From: Acidobacteriota bacterium
Lineage (GTDB): Bacteria > Acidobacteriota > Blastocatellia > RBC074
Length of the DNA: 64,000 nucleotides
Direction: 5' to 3'
Assembly (NCBI GenBank): GCA_016710075.1
Contig: JADJLO010000002.1
Location: forward strand, 62,001 to 126,000
A model generated the notes under the pieces. The model ran no database searches. It was not told the origin of the DNA and saw nothing but the letters and a program-made list of their open reading frames with translations. Of the stretch, positions 45,585-55,419 are shown piece by piece. Position 1 is the first letter of the stretch, and every line of letters starts with the position of its first letter. A program made the translations under genes and the position numbers.

Positions 45585-46705
45585 GCAGTAACATCCAAGC
45601 AGAATTGGGTCGCCTGGCAATCATCTTGCTGCTGGCCTGCCTCGCTCAGCCGGCATCGAGAGCCCAGTCCGGCCGAAAGCCGCAGGGAAAGCAACCTTCC
45701 GAAAAACCGATTGTCAGGCTTGAAACGCGCGAAGTGGTCATTCCACTGCGCGCCTATGATGCCGATGGCAGGTTTGTCGATGACCTGACGACCAGAGACT
45801 TGATCGTCCTCGAAGAGGGGGAATCACGCCCCGTATCCAGCGTCAAGCGCGAACCGGCCAACATCGTCGTGGTTCTCGACCTCAGCAACGAAATCGGCAC
45901 CTTCAAAAATGGCCCGACTCAGAGATACGAAAAAGATGATCGCCCGATCTGGGAGAAGAACCGGGATTACAGCATCGTGGCCCGGCCGACGACCCGCGAA
46001 CTGGCCGAGAATTTCATCTCCAAAATTTCATCCGGCGATCATGTCGCCGTCATTCAATATTCCGACAAGGTCCAGATGGTTCAGGACTGGACAAGCGATT
46101 ACCGGCGTGCGATAGGCTCCATCTCGTCGAAATACCGTGTCGGCATCAAAGCCGGATTTTATGATGCCATGAAGCTGGCGGCTGAAAAACTGCAGTCGCG
46201 ACCCAGCGGCCGGCGCGTCATCGTGCTGGTGAGCGACGGCCTCGATTCTGCCAGTCGAACGGGCAGATCCCAGGCAATGAGCGCGATTGAAAATTCCCGG
46301 GCTTCAGTTTTCGTAGTCGGCTGGGCTGAAGCCATCAAAAGAGAGATCGAATTGTCGATGAGCTGGATGAGTTCTCACGAAGCCCGCACCTCCACATCGA
46401 TCGAACGACTGACAGAATTGCGCAGGTATCTGCCTCAACTCGACGCTGCCGCTTCGATTCTGCGCGACCTTGCCGAATCGACCGGCGGTGAGATCTGGCT
46501 GCCGCCGGATCACACCGGGATGATCAAATCATGGCAGCCGCTGGTCGCTGAAATCGGGGCCCAATACAGCGTCTCTTTTGTCACTGAAAACAAACCCAGC
46601 CTTGAGGATAACCGCTCGATCCAGGTCCTGCCCGCAAGAAAAGGGCTCACCGTTCGCTCCAGGCGAAATTACTTCGCCGGCGATCAGGCCGGACGGAGAG
46701 AATGA
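45581..46705 (+). CDS. Secreted VWA domain protein, acidobacterial VWFA-related type
   Basis: 374 aa. Signal peptide to about residue 26 (ASRAQ). An N-terminal beta region with VVIPLRAYDADGRFVDDLTT is followed by a von Willebrand A domain. The MIDAS-like site is VVLDLSNEIGTF (DxSxS is DLSNE, last Ser replaced). KAGFYDAMKLAAEKLQS and IVLVSDGLDSASR are typical of the family first defined in Acidobacteria. Its ATG overlaps the stop of the MBL gene. Function unknown, probably protein-protein contacts outside the inner membrane. Confidence 0.88.
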   Translation: MSSNIQAELGRLAIILLLACLAQPASRAQSGRKPQGKQPSEKPIVRLETREVVIPLRAYDADGRFVDDLTTRDLIVLEEGESRPVSSVKREPANIVVVLDLSNEIGTFKNGPTQRYEKDDRPIWEKNRDYSIVARPTTRELAENFISKISSGDHVAVIQYSDKVQMVQDWTSDYRRAIGSISSKYRVGIKAGFYDAMKLAAEKLQSRPSGRRVIVLVSDGLDSASRTGRSQAMSAIENSRASVFVVGWAEAIKREIELSMSWMSSHEARTSTSIERLTELRRYLPQLDAAASILRDLAESTGGEIWLPPDHTGMIKSWQPLVAEIGAQYSVSFVTENKPSLEDNRSIQVLPARKGLTVRSRRNYFAGDQAGRRE

Positions 46706-46742
46706 AGAAGAATGAAGAATGATGAATGCAGAATGATGAATG

Positions 46743-46903
46743 AAGTTCAAAGTTTAAGAGTTTAAAGTTTAAAGAGGGGTGGCGTGGTTTCTGATTGAGG
46801 CTTGAATCCAAATTACATGAAATTTGCGACCTCCATGGAGGCCGCCTGTATTCAAGTATCATCAGTTCGGGCTTATAACTTTGAATTTTAGACTTTAGAC
46901 TTC
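46743..46903. repeat. TTTAAAGT-type inverted repeat (family B, copy 3)
   Basis: Left arm 46743-46774 (GTTCAAAGTTTAAGAG, TTTAAAG words) and right arm 46878-46903 (CTTTGAATTTTAGACTTTAG). The centre of about 100 bp is unrelated to other copies. It occupies most of the gap between the VWA gene and a small membrane protein. Confidence 0.6.
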
Positions 46904-46915
46904 TTGTTTGTTTAT

Positions 46916-47116
46916 ATGATGGATGAAGAGAGGTTGAGAATAGTGAGGGCATACAAGCGTGCAGCGATCGGGCTGGCCGCGGGCGCAGCAGTCTGGCTGA
47001 CTGCCCTGATCGTTACCGATACGGCAAAAGAAGAGAAGGTCGCATGGCTCATCCCGGCCGTCTGCGCCTTGCTCAGCTTCTTTTTCTATTCGCTTTCCAA
47101 AAGATCGAAGCAGTAA
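46916..47116 (+). CDS. Small two-helix membrane protein
   Basis: About 66 aa from ATG 46916 (or 46919). It starts MMDEERLRIVRAYKRAAIGL and has two hydrophobic helices (about 17-36 and 43-60) with a basic end. No Shine-Dalgarno stands out. The composition looks coding, but the family is unknown. It could belong with purB 94 bp downstream. Confidence 0.5.
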   Translation: MMDEERLRIVRAYKRAAIGLAAGAAVWLTALIVTDTAKEEKVAWLIPAVCALLSFFFYSLSKRSKQ

Positions 47117-47209
47117 TTTTTTTCAATAAAAACAGATATGGAGGCTGAGATTACCAGGCATGATGAATTTCAAACTGCTTCACATGTTTAGTAATCCTCA
47201 ATCCGCAAA

Positions 47210-48514
47210 ATGATCAGAAGATACACCTTGCCCGAGATGGGCGCGATATGGACCGAAGAGAACAGATTCCGCAAGTGGCTTGACGTCGAGATTGCCGCGT
47301 GCCAGGCGAACGCTGAAGCCGGCAACATCCCGGCTGAAGCCGTTGAGGTCATCAGGCAAAAGGCGGATTTTTCAGTTGATCGGATTCATGAACTGGAAAA
47401 GACGCTGGATCACGACGTCATCGCATTCACCACGAATCTTGCCGAGAATATCGGACCGGAAGCCCGCTGGGTTCATTACGGCCTGACTTCATCGGATGTA
47501 GTCGATACCGCCAACGGATTGTTGATGTGTGAGGCGGGGGATCTGATCATCTCTAGGCTGCAGATGCTCAGCGATGTTCTCAAGAAGCGAGCGTATGAAT
47601 TCAAAGACACGCCGATGATCGGCAGGACGCATGGGATTCACGCGGAGCCGATGACTCTCGGTCTGGTTTTCGCCCTGTGGTTTGAAGAGAATCGCCGGAA
47701 CATAGACAGGATGACCCGGGCGAGGGCCGGAATCAGCTACGGTAAGATCTCGGGAGCGGTCGGGACCTTTGCGCATCTGGAGCCTGAAATAGAAGAACGC
47801 GTCTGCTTTCTGCTGGGATTGAGGCCGGCGAGCGTTTCTACTCAGATCATTCAGCGCGACCGGTATGCCGAATTCGTCTGTGCGCTGGCTATCGTTGCTT
47901 CCTCGCTCGAAAAGTTCGCACTTCAGATCCGTCACTGGCAGCGCACGGAGGTCGGAGAGGCCCACGAATATTTCAAGCCCGGGCAGAAAGGCTCCTCCGC
48001 CATGCCTCACAAGCGCAACCCGATTCTTTCAGAACGGATCTGCGGCATGGCCCGCATCATTCGCGGCTACGCGGTGACCGCGCTCGAAAACAACGCTCTC
48101 TGGCACGAACGCGACATCTCGCATTCGTCGTCAGAGCGCGTGATCCTGCCCGATTCCTGCATCGCGGTCGATTACATGCTGGCCAAAGCCGCTTCATTGA
48201 TCGAGACGCTGGTCGTCAATCCGAAGCGGATGATGGAGAATCTCAACGCCACCCGAGGACTTGTCTTTTCGGGGCAGCTCCTGCTTGAGCTCTCTTCAGC
48301 AGGCGTCGCACGCGAGGAGGCTTATTACTGGGTGCAGCGCAATGCTCATAAATCGTGGGATGAGGGACTCGATTTTCGCGAACTGGTCAGTAGCGATCCC
48401 GACATCTCATCCCGGGTTTCGCCTGAACAGATAGAAAAGGCTTTTGATGTGCGAACTCAACTCAAGAACGTCGATCGAATTTTTCAAAGAGTATTTTCAG
48501 GAAGGGGAAAATGA
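47210..48514 (+). CDS. purB: Adenylosuccinate lyase
   Basis: 434-aa purine enzyme that releases fumarate from SAICAR and from adenylosuccinate. Conserved blocks: LTSSDVVDTANG near 91-102, RTHGIHAEP near 140-148, and the fumarase/lyase signature KGSSAMPHKRNP near 262-273. The length fits the shorter bacterial class. The stop overlaps the start of purS, so the two are translationally coupled. Confidence 0.95.
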   Translation: MIRRYTLPEMGAIWTEENRFRKWLDVEIAACQANAEAGNIPAEAVEVIRQKADFSVDRIHELEKTLDHDVIAFTTNLAENIGPEARWVHYGLTSSDVVDTANGLLMCEAGDLIISRLQMLSDVLKKRAYEFKDTPMIGRTHGIHAEPMTLGLVFALWFEENRRNIDRMTRARAGISYGKISGAVGTFAHLEPEIEERVCFLLGLRPASVSTQIIQRDRYAEFVCALAIVASSLEKFALQIRHWQRTEVGEAHEYFKPGQKGSSAMPHKRNPILSERICGMARIIRGYAVTALENNALWHERDISHSSSERVILPDSCIAVDYMLAKAASLIETLVVNPKRMMENLNATRGLVFSGQLLLELSSAGVAREEAYYWVQRNAHKSWDEGLDFRELVSSDPDISSRVSPEQIEKAFDVRTQLKNVDRIFQRVFSGRGK

Positions 48515-48757
48515 CAATGCTGGCAAAAGTATATGTGACATTGAAAAATGGAGTTCTCGATCCTCAGGAAAGACCATCCATCACGCAGCCGAGGCCATCG
48601 GTTACCAGGGCATCAGCGATGTTCGCCAGGGAAATATTTCGAGATCAGTCTCGATGGATCGATGGATGCAGCTACCGCTCAATCTCAGGTCGAGAAATTC
48701 GCGCACGACGTGCTTTCGAACCCTGTGATCGAAGATTACACAGTTGAAATTGTTTGA
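48511..48757 (+). CDS. purS: FGAM synthase small subunit PurS, twice frameshifted
   Basis: Reading across three frames gives MLAKVYVTLKNGVLDPQ, then GKTIHHAAEAIGYQGISDVR, then YFEISLDG and VEKFAHDVLSNPVIEDYTVEI: a complete PurS of about 80 aa. The breaks are GG at 48567-48568 (GGG expected) and AAA at 48632-48634 (AAAA expected). PurS is an obligate part of the PurLQS complex and its gene follows purB, so two base-calling deletions are more likely than a pseudogene. No purQ or purL follows in the window. Confidence 0.85.
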
Positions 48758-48786
48758 GGCATGATTGCCGTTTCTCTTTCAGGGTG

Positions 48787-50204
48787 ATGAGTATGAAAAA
48801 ACAGTTTTTTTCTCTGGTGGTTTTGATGGTGGGTCTGATGATGACAACTTCCGCACAGTCGCCGAATCTTGAGGAGTTTGGGAAGGAACGCTGAGCGTCA
48901 GCGGAGCTTCCCTCCGGCTGATCTTCAAGATCACGAAAGCTCCTGACGGTGCCCTCACGGCAAAACTCGACAGTCCGGATCAGGGGGCCCTGGATCTTCC
49001 GGTCGACTCGGTCAACGTCGACGGCAGATTGGTGCGTTTCGAGATGAAGCGGTTTCTTGCGTCGTTCGAGGCAAAGATCAACTCGGAATTCACCGAAATG
49101 AGCGGCAACTGGAAGCAGGGTGGGCTCGAACTCCCGCTGGTGCTGAAGCGCACCGAAAAGGCGACGAAACTCAACCGGCCGCAGGAACCGCAGAAGCCAT
49201 TTCCCTACAATGACGAAGAAGTCTCCTACGAGAACAAAAAAGCGGGCAACAAGCTTGCGGGAACTCTGACCACGCCGCGCGATAATAAGGGTCCGTTTCC
49301 GGCCGTTGTCCTGATCACCGGCTCCGGAGCCCAGGACCGCAACGAGGCGATCTTCGGGCACAAGCCTTTCCTGGTTCTTGCCGATCATCTGACACGTCAG
49401 GGAGTGGCCGTTTTAAGGGTCGATGATCGTGGAGTGGGCGGCTCCACGGGAAGTGGCGCCACCGCCACGACGGAAGACTTTGCCGAGGATGTCCTGGCCG
49501 GCGTCGAATACCTCAAATCTCGCAAGGAGATCGATCCGAAGCACATCGGTCTGATCGGCCACAGCGAGGGAGGCATCATCGCCCCGATGCTTGCGACCAG
49601 ATCCGGCGATATCGCTTTTATCGTCATGATGGCCGGGACCGGACTGCCCGGAGAGGAAATAATCCATCTTCAGGCGGAGTTGATTGCGAAAGCCGCGGGC
49701 TCAGGCGAGAAAGAGATAGCCGAAAGCAGGAAAATGCAGGAGCGCATCTTTGCCGTCATCAAGTCCGAGAAGGATCCGAAAGAAGCCGAAAAGAAATTAA
49801 ATGCTCTTCGCGACGAGATAACAGCCGGGATGCCCGAGGATATGAAGAAGGCCGGAGCCGACAAGGCGCTCGATGCCCAGTTTAAAAGCGTCAATTCTCC
49901 CTGGTTTCGCTACTTCACCACATACGATCCGAGACCGGCATTGACGAAGGTCAAATGCCCCGTACTGGCGATCAACGGAGAACGCGATCTTCAGGTGCCG
50001 TACAAGGAAAACCTCGGAGCGATCGAGGCTGCATTGAAAGCCGGCGGCAACAAGGATTTCACAGTAATCAAGCTCCCCGAACTCAATCACCTTTTTCAGA
50101 AGGCTCAGACAGGGTCCCCCAGCGAATATGGAACGATCGAGGAGACGATCTCACCTCTCGCTCTTCAGACAATCTCTGACTGGATCAAAAAGCGTTTAAA
50201 GTAA
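48787..50204 (+). CDS. Secreted alpha/beta hydrolase with N-terminal beta domain, frameshifted
   Basis: About 472 aa when joined. The first frame gives a signal peptide (MSMKKQFFSLVVLMVGLMMT) and QSPNLEEF. The second resumes GTLSVSGASLRLIF. TTT at 48877-48879 with one more T would read LEEFWEGTLSV. A beta-rich domain (about 30-120) precedes the hydrolase core: ITGSGAQDRNE, nucleophile GHSEGG, acid region INGERDLQVPY and His in LNHLFQ. Resembles exported peptidase S9/acyl-ester hydrolases of soil bacteria. Substrate unknown. Confidence 0.82.
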
Positions 50205-50226
50205 ATCGGGATGGATAAATCCGGGC

Positions 50227-51216
50227 TCAGAATTTTTGTGGAGGATGCCAGCCCTTGTAACGTAGGCTCAGTGTGGCATCCGAGGATGAGAGCAGCAGGC
50301 GGCGCTTATTGATCACGTTGATTCCTTCGGGGTAGTAGGTGAGCTGGTAGCGGTTGTTCTTCAATTCGTCGCAAATCTCTTTGACGGTTTCCTTGATGTC
50401 GCCATCGATTGAAATCACCTTGCCTCCGGTGCCCGCCGTCAACTGGTCGAGGGCGTCCGCGGGTTTTGGCGCATCCTTGCGCAGGGCTCCGCGCGTTCTG
50501 TCCTTCACCTGTATCGCATAAACGGTGATGTTTTCGGTCTGAAGCTTTGCCAGGATCTCATCGAACTTGATTTTACTGTCCCGGTCGAGACCGTCTCCGA
50601 CGATGACGATCACGCGTTTCGAAAATCCCACCTCCGGTCTGAGCACATCCTCGACACTAACATTGAGCGCGTCAAAAAGATGAGGTGTATCGGACTTGCG
50701 CAGCAATGAGAGAGTGTTTTGAAGGTTTTTTGGATCGTCGGTGAACTCGGTGATGATTTCAGGTTTGAGGTCGTAGCCGATGACCATCACCTTGTCTCCT
50801 TCGTATATCTCAGGAGCGAACGCCGCAGGCACTGAGGCGAGTTTTTTGACGTCGGCCTGCAGCGTGGCCGAATTGTCCATCAGCAGAACGATCCTTGCGG
50901 GTGTCGGATCCGGCGAGAATGCCTCGATCTTCTGTGAGACTCCGCCGTCGTAAAGCTCAAGTGCACTCCTCGGAATTATCTTCTCTTCTTCCTTCTTATC
51001 ATCGCCTCCCGAAAGCAGAGGCTTTGGCTTGTTCGGATCGTCGACCTTGTGAGCGATGACGTGGATGACCGTTGTGCGTTTCCCGGATACCGGCGAACGT
51101 CCCGATTGTGCCACACCAGGGGTGGCCAGGGTGGCCAGGATGAGCCACGGCATGACAGCCAAAGCCAGGGCCTTCGAAGACTTCCATTCCCTGATTGTCC
51201 GGCCGTGTCTGTTCAC
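50227..51216 (-). CDS. Secreted VWA domain protein, acidobacterial VWFA-related type (second)
   Basis: 329 aa from a GTG that overlaps the fmdB-like stop by 1 bp. Signal peptide to about residue 37 (GVAQS). The VWA domain has the metal-site motif LLMDNSATLQ near 110-119 and VIVGDGLDRDSK near 205. The C-terminus ends RLLLSSSDATLSLRYKGWHP, as in this family. The N-terminal beta segment seen in the 45581 protein is replaced by a short Lys/Asp-rich stretch. Function unknown. Confidence 0.85.
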   Translation of the reverse strand: MNRHGRTIREWKSSKALALAVMPWLILATLATPGVAQSGRSPVSGKRTTVIHVIAHKVDDPNKPKPLLSGGDDKKEEEKIIPRSALELYDGGVSQKIEAFSPDPTPARIVLLMDNSATLQADVKKLASVPAAFAPEIYEGDKVMVIGYDLKPEIITEFTDDPKNLQNTLSLLRKSDTPHLFDALNVSVEDVLRPEVGFSKRVIVIVGDGLDRDSKIKFDEILAKLQTENITVYAIQVKDRTRGALRKDAPKPADALDQLTAGTGGKVISIDGDIKETVKEICDELKNNRYQLTYYPEGINVINKRRLLLSSSDATLSLRYKGWHPPQKF

Positions 51217-51548
51217 TATTTATCTGCCGCTCCAGTGGTGCTTGCGCCGCCGGCTGAGGCTCCGGCGCCGGTTGATTCCTTCTTCTCAGTCTTCTCGGTC
51301 TTGTCTGCTTTCTCGGTTTTCTCGGCTTTTTCAGCCTTCTCGACCTTAGCAGGCTTGTCCGTTTTCTTGCTGCTGCTGTAATCGGTGACATACCAGCCCG
51401 AGCCTTTCAATTGAAAGCTGGTCTGAGAAAATATCTTTTCGAGCTTCCCCTTGCATTCGGGGCATTTGTTCAGCGGCTTGTCGCTCATCTTCTGCATGAT
51501 TTCGAGATGATGACCGCATTTCTGACAAACATATTCGTAAATCGGCAT
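51216..51548 (-). CDS. FmdB-family zinc-ribbon protein
   Basis: 110 aa. The N-terminal zinc ribbon MPIYEYVCQKCGHHLEIMQK with a second CPEC at 34-37 is the FmdB/CxxC_CxxC_SSSS family. The FQLKGSGWYVTDY segment follows. The tail (about 60-95) is a charged repeat of KAEK/KTEK units ending in an Ala/Gly-rich stretch, longer than usual. It may control an adjacent gene or bind RNA; direct evidence is lacking. Co-transcribed with the VWA gene. Confidence 0.85.
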   Translation of the reverse strand: MPIYEYVCQKCGHHLEIMQKMSDKPLNKCPECKGKLEKIFSQTSFQLKGSGWYVTDYSSSKKTDKPAKVEKAEKAEKTEKADKTEKTEKKESTGAGASAGGASTTGAADK

Positions 51549-51652
51549 GTACTTGCACTCTCCAAATGAAATTCGAAGAAATTCTCCAGTCAGGAATTTA
51601 ACACATCACCGCAGTCCCCGACAATCGGGGTAAAAATCAGCTCATCTGGCTG

Positions 51653-51720
51653 GTTTAAAGTTTAGATATGTCAAATATGGTACTCCCGACTTTGAACTTT
51701 AGACTTTAGACTTTAAACTT
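51653..51720. repeat. TTTAAAGT-type inverted repeat (family B, copy 4)
   Basis: GTTTAAAGTTTAG (51653-51665) faces CTTTGAACTTTAGACTTTAG and TTTAAACTT (51690-51720) over a short centre. It lies between the divergent fmdB-like and ggt genes. Confidence 0.6.
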
Positions 51721-51755
51721 CACACCCTGAGCATCTTTAGAAATCGGGGAAAAAT

Positions 51756-53624
51756 ATGATGAACAACAGCTCTCGTCGCTCATTGTCAGGTGCAATACTG
51801 GTTTTGATTCTTGTCGTCAATTCATTTACCGGCTTTGCTCAGTCAGCCAGCCGGCAGGACACATTCAGACCGCCGGTGCGAGGCACGCGGGGAGTAGTAG
51901 CCGGAGGTCACCCGCTGGTAGTCGAGGCCGGTTTGAGAATGCTTCACCGCGGAGGCAACGCTGTAGACGCCGGTGTTGCGGCTACGCTGGCGGGCTCGGT
52001 CATCGAATTCTCTCATTTCGCCTTTGGAGGCGAGGTTCCGGTGATCATCAAAATGGCGACGGGAGCGCCGGTTGTGATCAACGGGCAGGGAACCGCGCCG
52101 GCTCTTGCGACCAGGGAGTTTTTTGAGACCAGAGCCGGCTCCGGTCCAAACAGGGCAGACGCCTCCGGACGCAGCGCCAACAAGCCCGGGCCGATTCCAT
52201 CCACCGGGCCGCTTGCCGCAACCGTTCCCGGAGTGCTCGATGCGATGATCGTGGCGCTTGATAAGTTCGGTACGATGAGACTCGCCGATGTCCTGATGCC
52301 CGCAATCGAACTCGCCGAGGCCTTCCCGATCGATGAACTGCGAGTCAGCTACATCCACAATACCCGAAGCGTCTTTGAAAAATGGGCGGATTCCAGAGAG
52401 ATCTTTCTGCCGGGCGGAGAGGAACCAAAGGTGGGCGATATCTTCGTTCAGAAGAATCTGGCCCGAACCCTGCGCGAACTCCTGGCTGTCGAAAAACGGA
52501 ATTCGAATCGCGGTCGTCACGCAGCTTTGGAATCGGTCAGGAATTATTTTTATCGCGGGCCGATGGCAAAACGATACACCGATCCAATCGAGAAAGCCGG
52601 AGGCCTCATGCGAGCCGGCGATCTGGCGGGTTTTCGAGCCGGGATCGAAGACCCATACAAAATCAGCTATCGCGGCTATGAGATCTACAAGGGCGGATTC
52701 TGGAGCCAGGGGCCGGTGCTGCTTCAGATGCTCAATCTGCTTGAAGGCTATGATCTGAAAGCGATGGGCCACAATTCGGCGGACTACATTCATACGGTAA
52801 CAGAGGTGATGAAACTGGCGTTCGCTGACCGTGACCGATATTACGGCGACCCTGTGTTTGAGAAGATTCCTGCGCAGGAGCTTTTGTCCAAGGATTACGC
52901 CGCAACGCGCAGGGCTCTGATCGACAACGCATCAGCATCGATGGAACAGCGCCCGGGCGATCCCGTTAACAGGAAAGCGCTGGCCGGTTTGATTGGGCTC
53001 GCTGAGACAGGACCCTCAGAGGTGCCTGAAGCAGAGCGCGCGCACGATACGACCTGCGTCAATGTGATAGACGCCCGGGGAAATGTCTTTACCGCGACTC
53101 CAAGCGGAGCCTGGCTTCCATCATTTATTGCCGGAGATACGGGGATTCCGATATCGTCCAGACTTCAAAGCTTCCTGCTGACTCCCGGCCACCCGAATGA
53201 GCTCAAACCCGGCAAGCGCCCGCGTATCTCCCTGACACCGACACTTGTCATGAAAGACGGAAAACCGTTTGCGGCGCTCTCGACACCCGGTGGAGACAAT
53301 CAGGATCAGGCGCTGTTACAGGTGCTGCTCAATGTCATTGAATTCGGCATGAATCCCCAGGAAGCGGTTGAGGCTCCGAGGTTCGAGACGGCGCATCTGG
53401 TCAGCTCGTTTGACGATCACAGGTTCAATCCCGGCGTGCTCCAGATCGAATCGCGCGTCAAACCGGATGTCATCGGCGATCTTAAAAAACGCGGCCACAA
53501 GCTCGAAGTCAGGGGAGATTACAGCTCGGGATCAGCACCGACAATTATCATTTACAATCCGCAAACACGACTGATCCAGGGTGGAGCCGACGTTCGCCGG
53601 GGCAGATATGCTATAGGCTGGTGA
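51756..53624 (+). CDS. ggt: Gamma-glutamyltransferase
   Basis: 622-aa exported enzyme that cleaves glutathione and other gamma-glutamyl compounds. Signal peptide (cut near residue 29). N-terminal nucleophile hydrolase: the proenzyme should self-cleave before Thr432 (AHDTTCVNVID), and the small subunit then carries GNVFTATPSG and LTPTLVMKDGKPFAALSTPG. The large subunit has AGLRMLHRGGNAVDAGVAAT near 50-69. Length is within the usual range. A downstream 16-bp inverted repeat is described separately. Confidence 0.92.
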   Translation: MMNNSSRRSLSGAILVLILVVNSFTGFAQSASRQDTFRPPVRGTRGVVAGGHPLVVEAGLRMLHRGGNAVDAGVAATLAGSVIEFSHFAFGGEVPVIIKMATGAPVVINGQGTAPALATREFFETRAGSGPNRADASGRSANKPGPIPSTGPLAATVPGVLDAMIVALDKFGTMRLADVLMPAIELAEAFPIDELRVSYIHNTRSVFEKWADSREIFLPGGEEPKVGDIFVQKNLARTLRELLAVEKRNSNRGRHAALESVRNYFYRGPMAKRYTDPIEKAGGLMRAGDLAGFRAGIEDPYKISYRGYEIYKGGFWSQGPVLLQMLNLLEGYDLKAMGHNSADYIHTVTEVMKLAFADRDRYYGDPVFEKIPAQELLSKDYAATRRALIDNASASMEQRPGDPVNRKALAGLIGLAETGPSEVPEAERAHDTTCVNVIDARGNVFTATPSGAWLPSFIAGDTGIPISSRLQSFLLTPGHPNELKPGKRPRISLTPTLVMKDGKPFAALSTPGGDNQDQALLQVLLNVIEFGMNPQEAVEAPRFETAHLVSSFDDHRFNPGVLQIESRVKPDVIGDLKKRGHKLEVRGDYSSGSAPTIIIYNPQTRLIQGGADVRRGRYAIGW

Positions 53625-53662
53625 GTCTCGTGGGTGGAGGTGGGAGGGGGCAGTTTCTGAAA

Positions 53663-53761
53663 CTAACGGATTTTGCGGTTAAGAAGTTGTTTTATCGCCA
53701 AGAGCCAAGAACGCCAAAATGAAAATAGCCTGAATGTGCTATGTCCCGCAAAATCCGTTAG
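53663..53761. repeat. 16-bp perfect inverted repeat element
   Basis: CTAACGGATTTTGCGG (53663-53678) is matched exactly by its complement at 53746-53761. The 67-bp centre has CGCCAAGAGCCAAGAACGCC words. It lies between convergent ggt and P450 genes. It resembles a small MITE-like unit or a terminator pair. Confidence 0.7.
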
Positions 53762-53769
53762 CATCAGGG

Positions 53770-53819
53770 AAGTTTAAAGTCTAAATGGACTTTAGACTTT
53801 AGACTTTAAACTTTAAACT
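53770..53819. repeat. TTTAAAGT-type inverted repeat (family B, copy 5)
   Basis: GTTTAAAGTCTAAA (left, 53772-53785) pairs with TTTAGACTTTAGACTTTAAA (right, 53791-53810) around a very short centre. It reaches into the 3' end of the P450 gene (53806). Confidence 0.7.
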
Positions 53820-55164
53820 CTTGTCTCTTTCTGACAGTTACAAAAATGCCCTCTTTCGGGCGCAGAGTGATTGACGGCATTGGCGTGATCTTTTGATTCG
53901 GTTGGAGCTCAAGTCTGCATTTCTGTGCGATCGTTGCGAGTATCAGATTGGCTTCCATCATCGCAAAAGCATTGCCGATGCAAAGTCTTGGGCCGCCTCC
54001 AAAGGGGAAATAGGCATATTTCGGCAATCTTTTTGACTCTTCCATCTGCCATCTTTCCGGATGAAATCTGATTGGATCGCTGAAATAACCCGGGTTTCGG
54101 TGCATTGACCACTGGCTCATCAGAACCTGAGCGCCCTTGGGAATCCGGCACCCTCCGATCTCGCAGTCTTCCATTGCCTCGCGGCCGATCATCCAGGCGG
54201 GCGGGTAAAGCCTCATCGATTCCTTCACAACCATATCCGTATATTGCAGACGCGGCAGATCCGCTACTGCCGGCATTCTTTCACCGAGAACGGATTCAAT
54301 TTCTTCAAACAGTTTTCTTTCAACTTCAGGGTGTTGTCCCAGCACGAGCCAGGTCCATGACAGGGTGAGCGCCGTCGTCTCGTGTCCGGCAAGGAAGAGC
54401 GTCATGAGCTCATCGCGAAGCTGTTTGTCGGACATCCTCGATCCATCGTCGTCTCGCGCCTTGAGCAGCAGCGAAAGCAGGTCGTCGCGATCGCCGGCGT
54501 GAGCCCGCCGCTGGTCGATTATTTGATAGATTATTTCATCCAGGCGCTGCACCACCTTCTCGAACTTCAGGTAGTTGGGAGTCGGAAAGAGATTATCGAG
54601 CAGTTGGGATATTCCTCCCTGCGATGAAAACTGTTCGGAAACGATTTCCAAAGCGTTGCCGACAACTTCAGCGTTGGCGGTCGCGTCCGTTCCAAAAAGC
54701 GTTTCGGCCACAATCCCCAGCGTCAGGCGCATCATGTCAGCGTGGATATCCCGGACTTCCCCGTTTTTCCACTGATTAATCATCCGCGTCGTGTCTCTCA
54801 CCATGACCGCGCCGTAACCGGCTATCCGCTCTTTATGAAATGCCGGCTGGGAAAGCCTGCGCTGTCTCAGCCAGAAATCGCCCTCGCTGGTCAGCAATCC
54901 CTGGCCGAAAAGGCGGCGGCTCGATCTCGTCTTCAATCCCTTGTCTTTGATGAAGATCTTGTTCTTGGTCACCAGCACCTCCTCGATCAGATCGGGGTGG
55001 TTCAAGAGGTAGAACTCGAGATTGAAAGCCTTGAGCCGAACGATATCTCCATAATCCTGCGAACACCTGAGAATGAAATTCAGCGGGTCGCGATCGAATT
55101 CAAAATAATTACCGAACAGCAGCTTGCCTTTTGGTCCTGAAACTTTTTGTGCCGGCATCATCAT
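53806..55164 (-). CDS. Cytochrome P450
   Basis: 452-aa soluble heme monooxygenase. I-helix AGHETTALTLSW near 250, K-helix ExxR in VVKESMRLYPP near 310, and heme loop FPFGGGPRLCIGNAFA with the thiolate ligand Cys395. It resembles the CYP102/CYP4-like bacterial class that hydroxylates fatty acids. No ferredoxin or reductase gene is adjacent, so the redox partner is elsewhere. The last codons come from a family B repeat. Transcribed divergently from the MoxR operon. Confidence 0.93.
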   Translation of the reverse strand: MMMPAQKVSGPKGKLLFGNYFEFDRDPLNFILRCSQDYGDIVRLKAFNLEFYLLNHPDLIEEVLVTKNKIFIKDKGLKTRSSRRLFGQGLLTSEGDFWLRQRRLSQPAFHKERIAGYGAVMVRDTTRMINQWKNGEVRDIHADMMRLTLGIVAETLFGTDATANAEVVGNALEIVSEQFSSQGGISQLLDNLFPTPNYLKFEKVVQRLDEIIYQIIDQRRAHAGDRDDLLSLLLKARDDDGSRMSDKQLRDELMTLFLAGHETTALTLSWTWLVLGQHPEVERKLFEEIESVLGERMPAVADLPRLQYTDMVVKESMRLYPPAWMIGREAMEDCEIGGCRIPKGAQVLMSQWSMHRNPGYFSDPIRFHPERWQMEESKRLPKYAYFPFGGGPRLCIGNAFAMMEANLILATIAQKCRLELQPNQKITPMPSITLRPKEGIFVTVRKRQEFKV

Positions 55165-55419
55165 TAAGCGGGCCTCCCTGAAAAAAACGATCTATTCCGG
55201 ACAATTCGCAAACGGCAAAGAAATTGGAACACTGGTGCGCCGGATTCGCCGCCAGGTGATGAATTCTCTCAATGTCAAAAGTTGATAGCCTACAATCTAC
55301 CATTTCCTGTCGGATAAGATAAGTTGGTCAAGCCCTGTCTTTATGCTAAATTCAGAAGTGTTTTCGAGGTGATCCGCATCGCGCCGAAAAAATAATTTGA
55401 GATTTAGAGTGAGGAACGA
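55165..55419. other. Divergent promoter region P450/MoxR
   Basis: 255 bp between divergent genes. A GAGGA lies 4-8 bp before the TTG start of the moxR-like gene. No repeat or strong hairpin seen. Confidence 0.3.
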
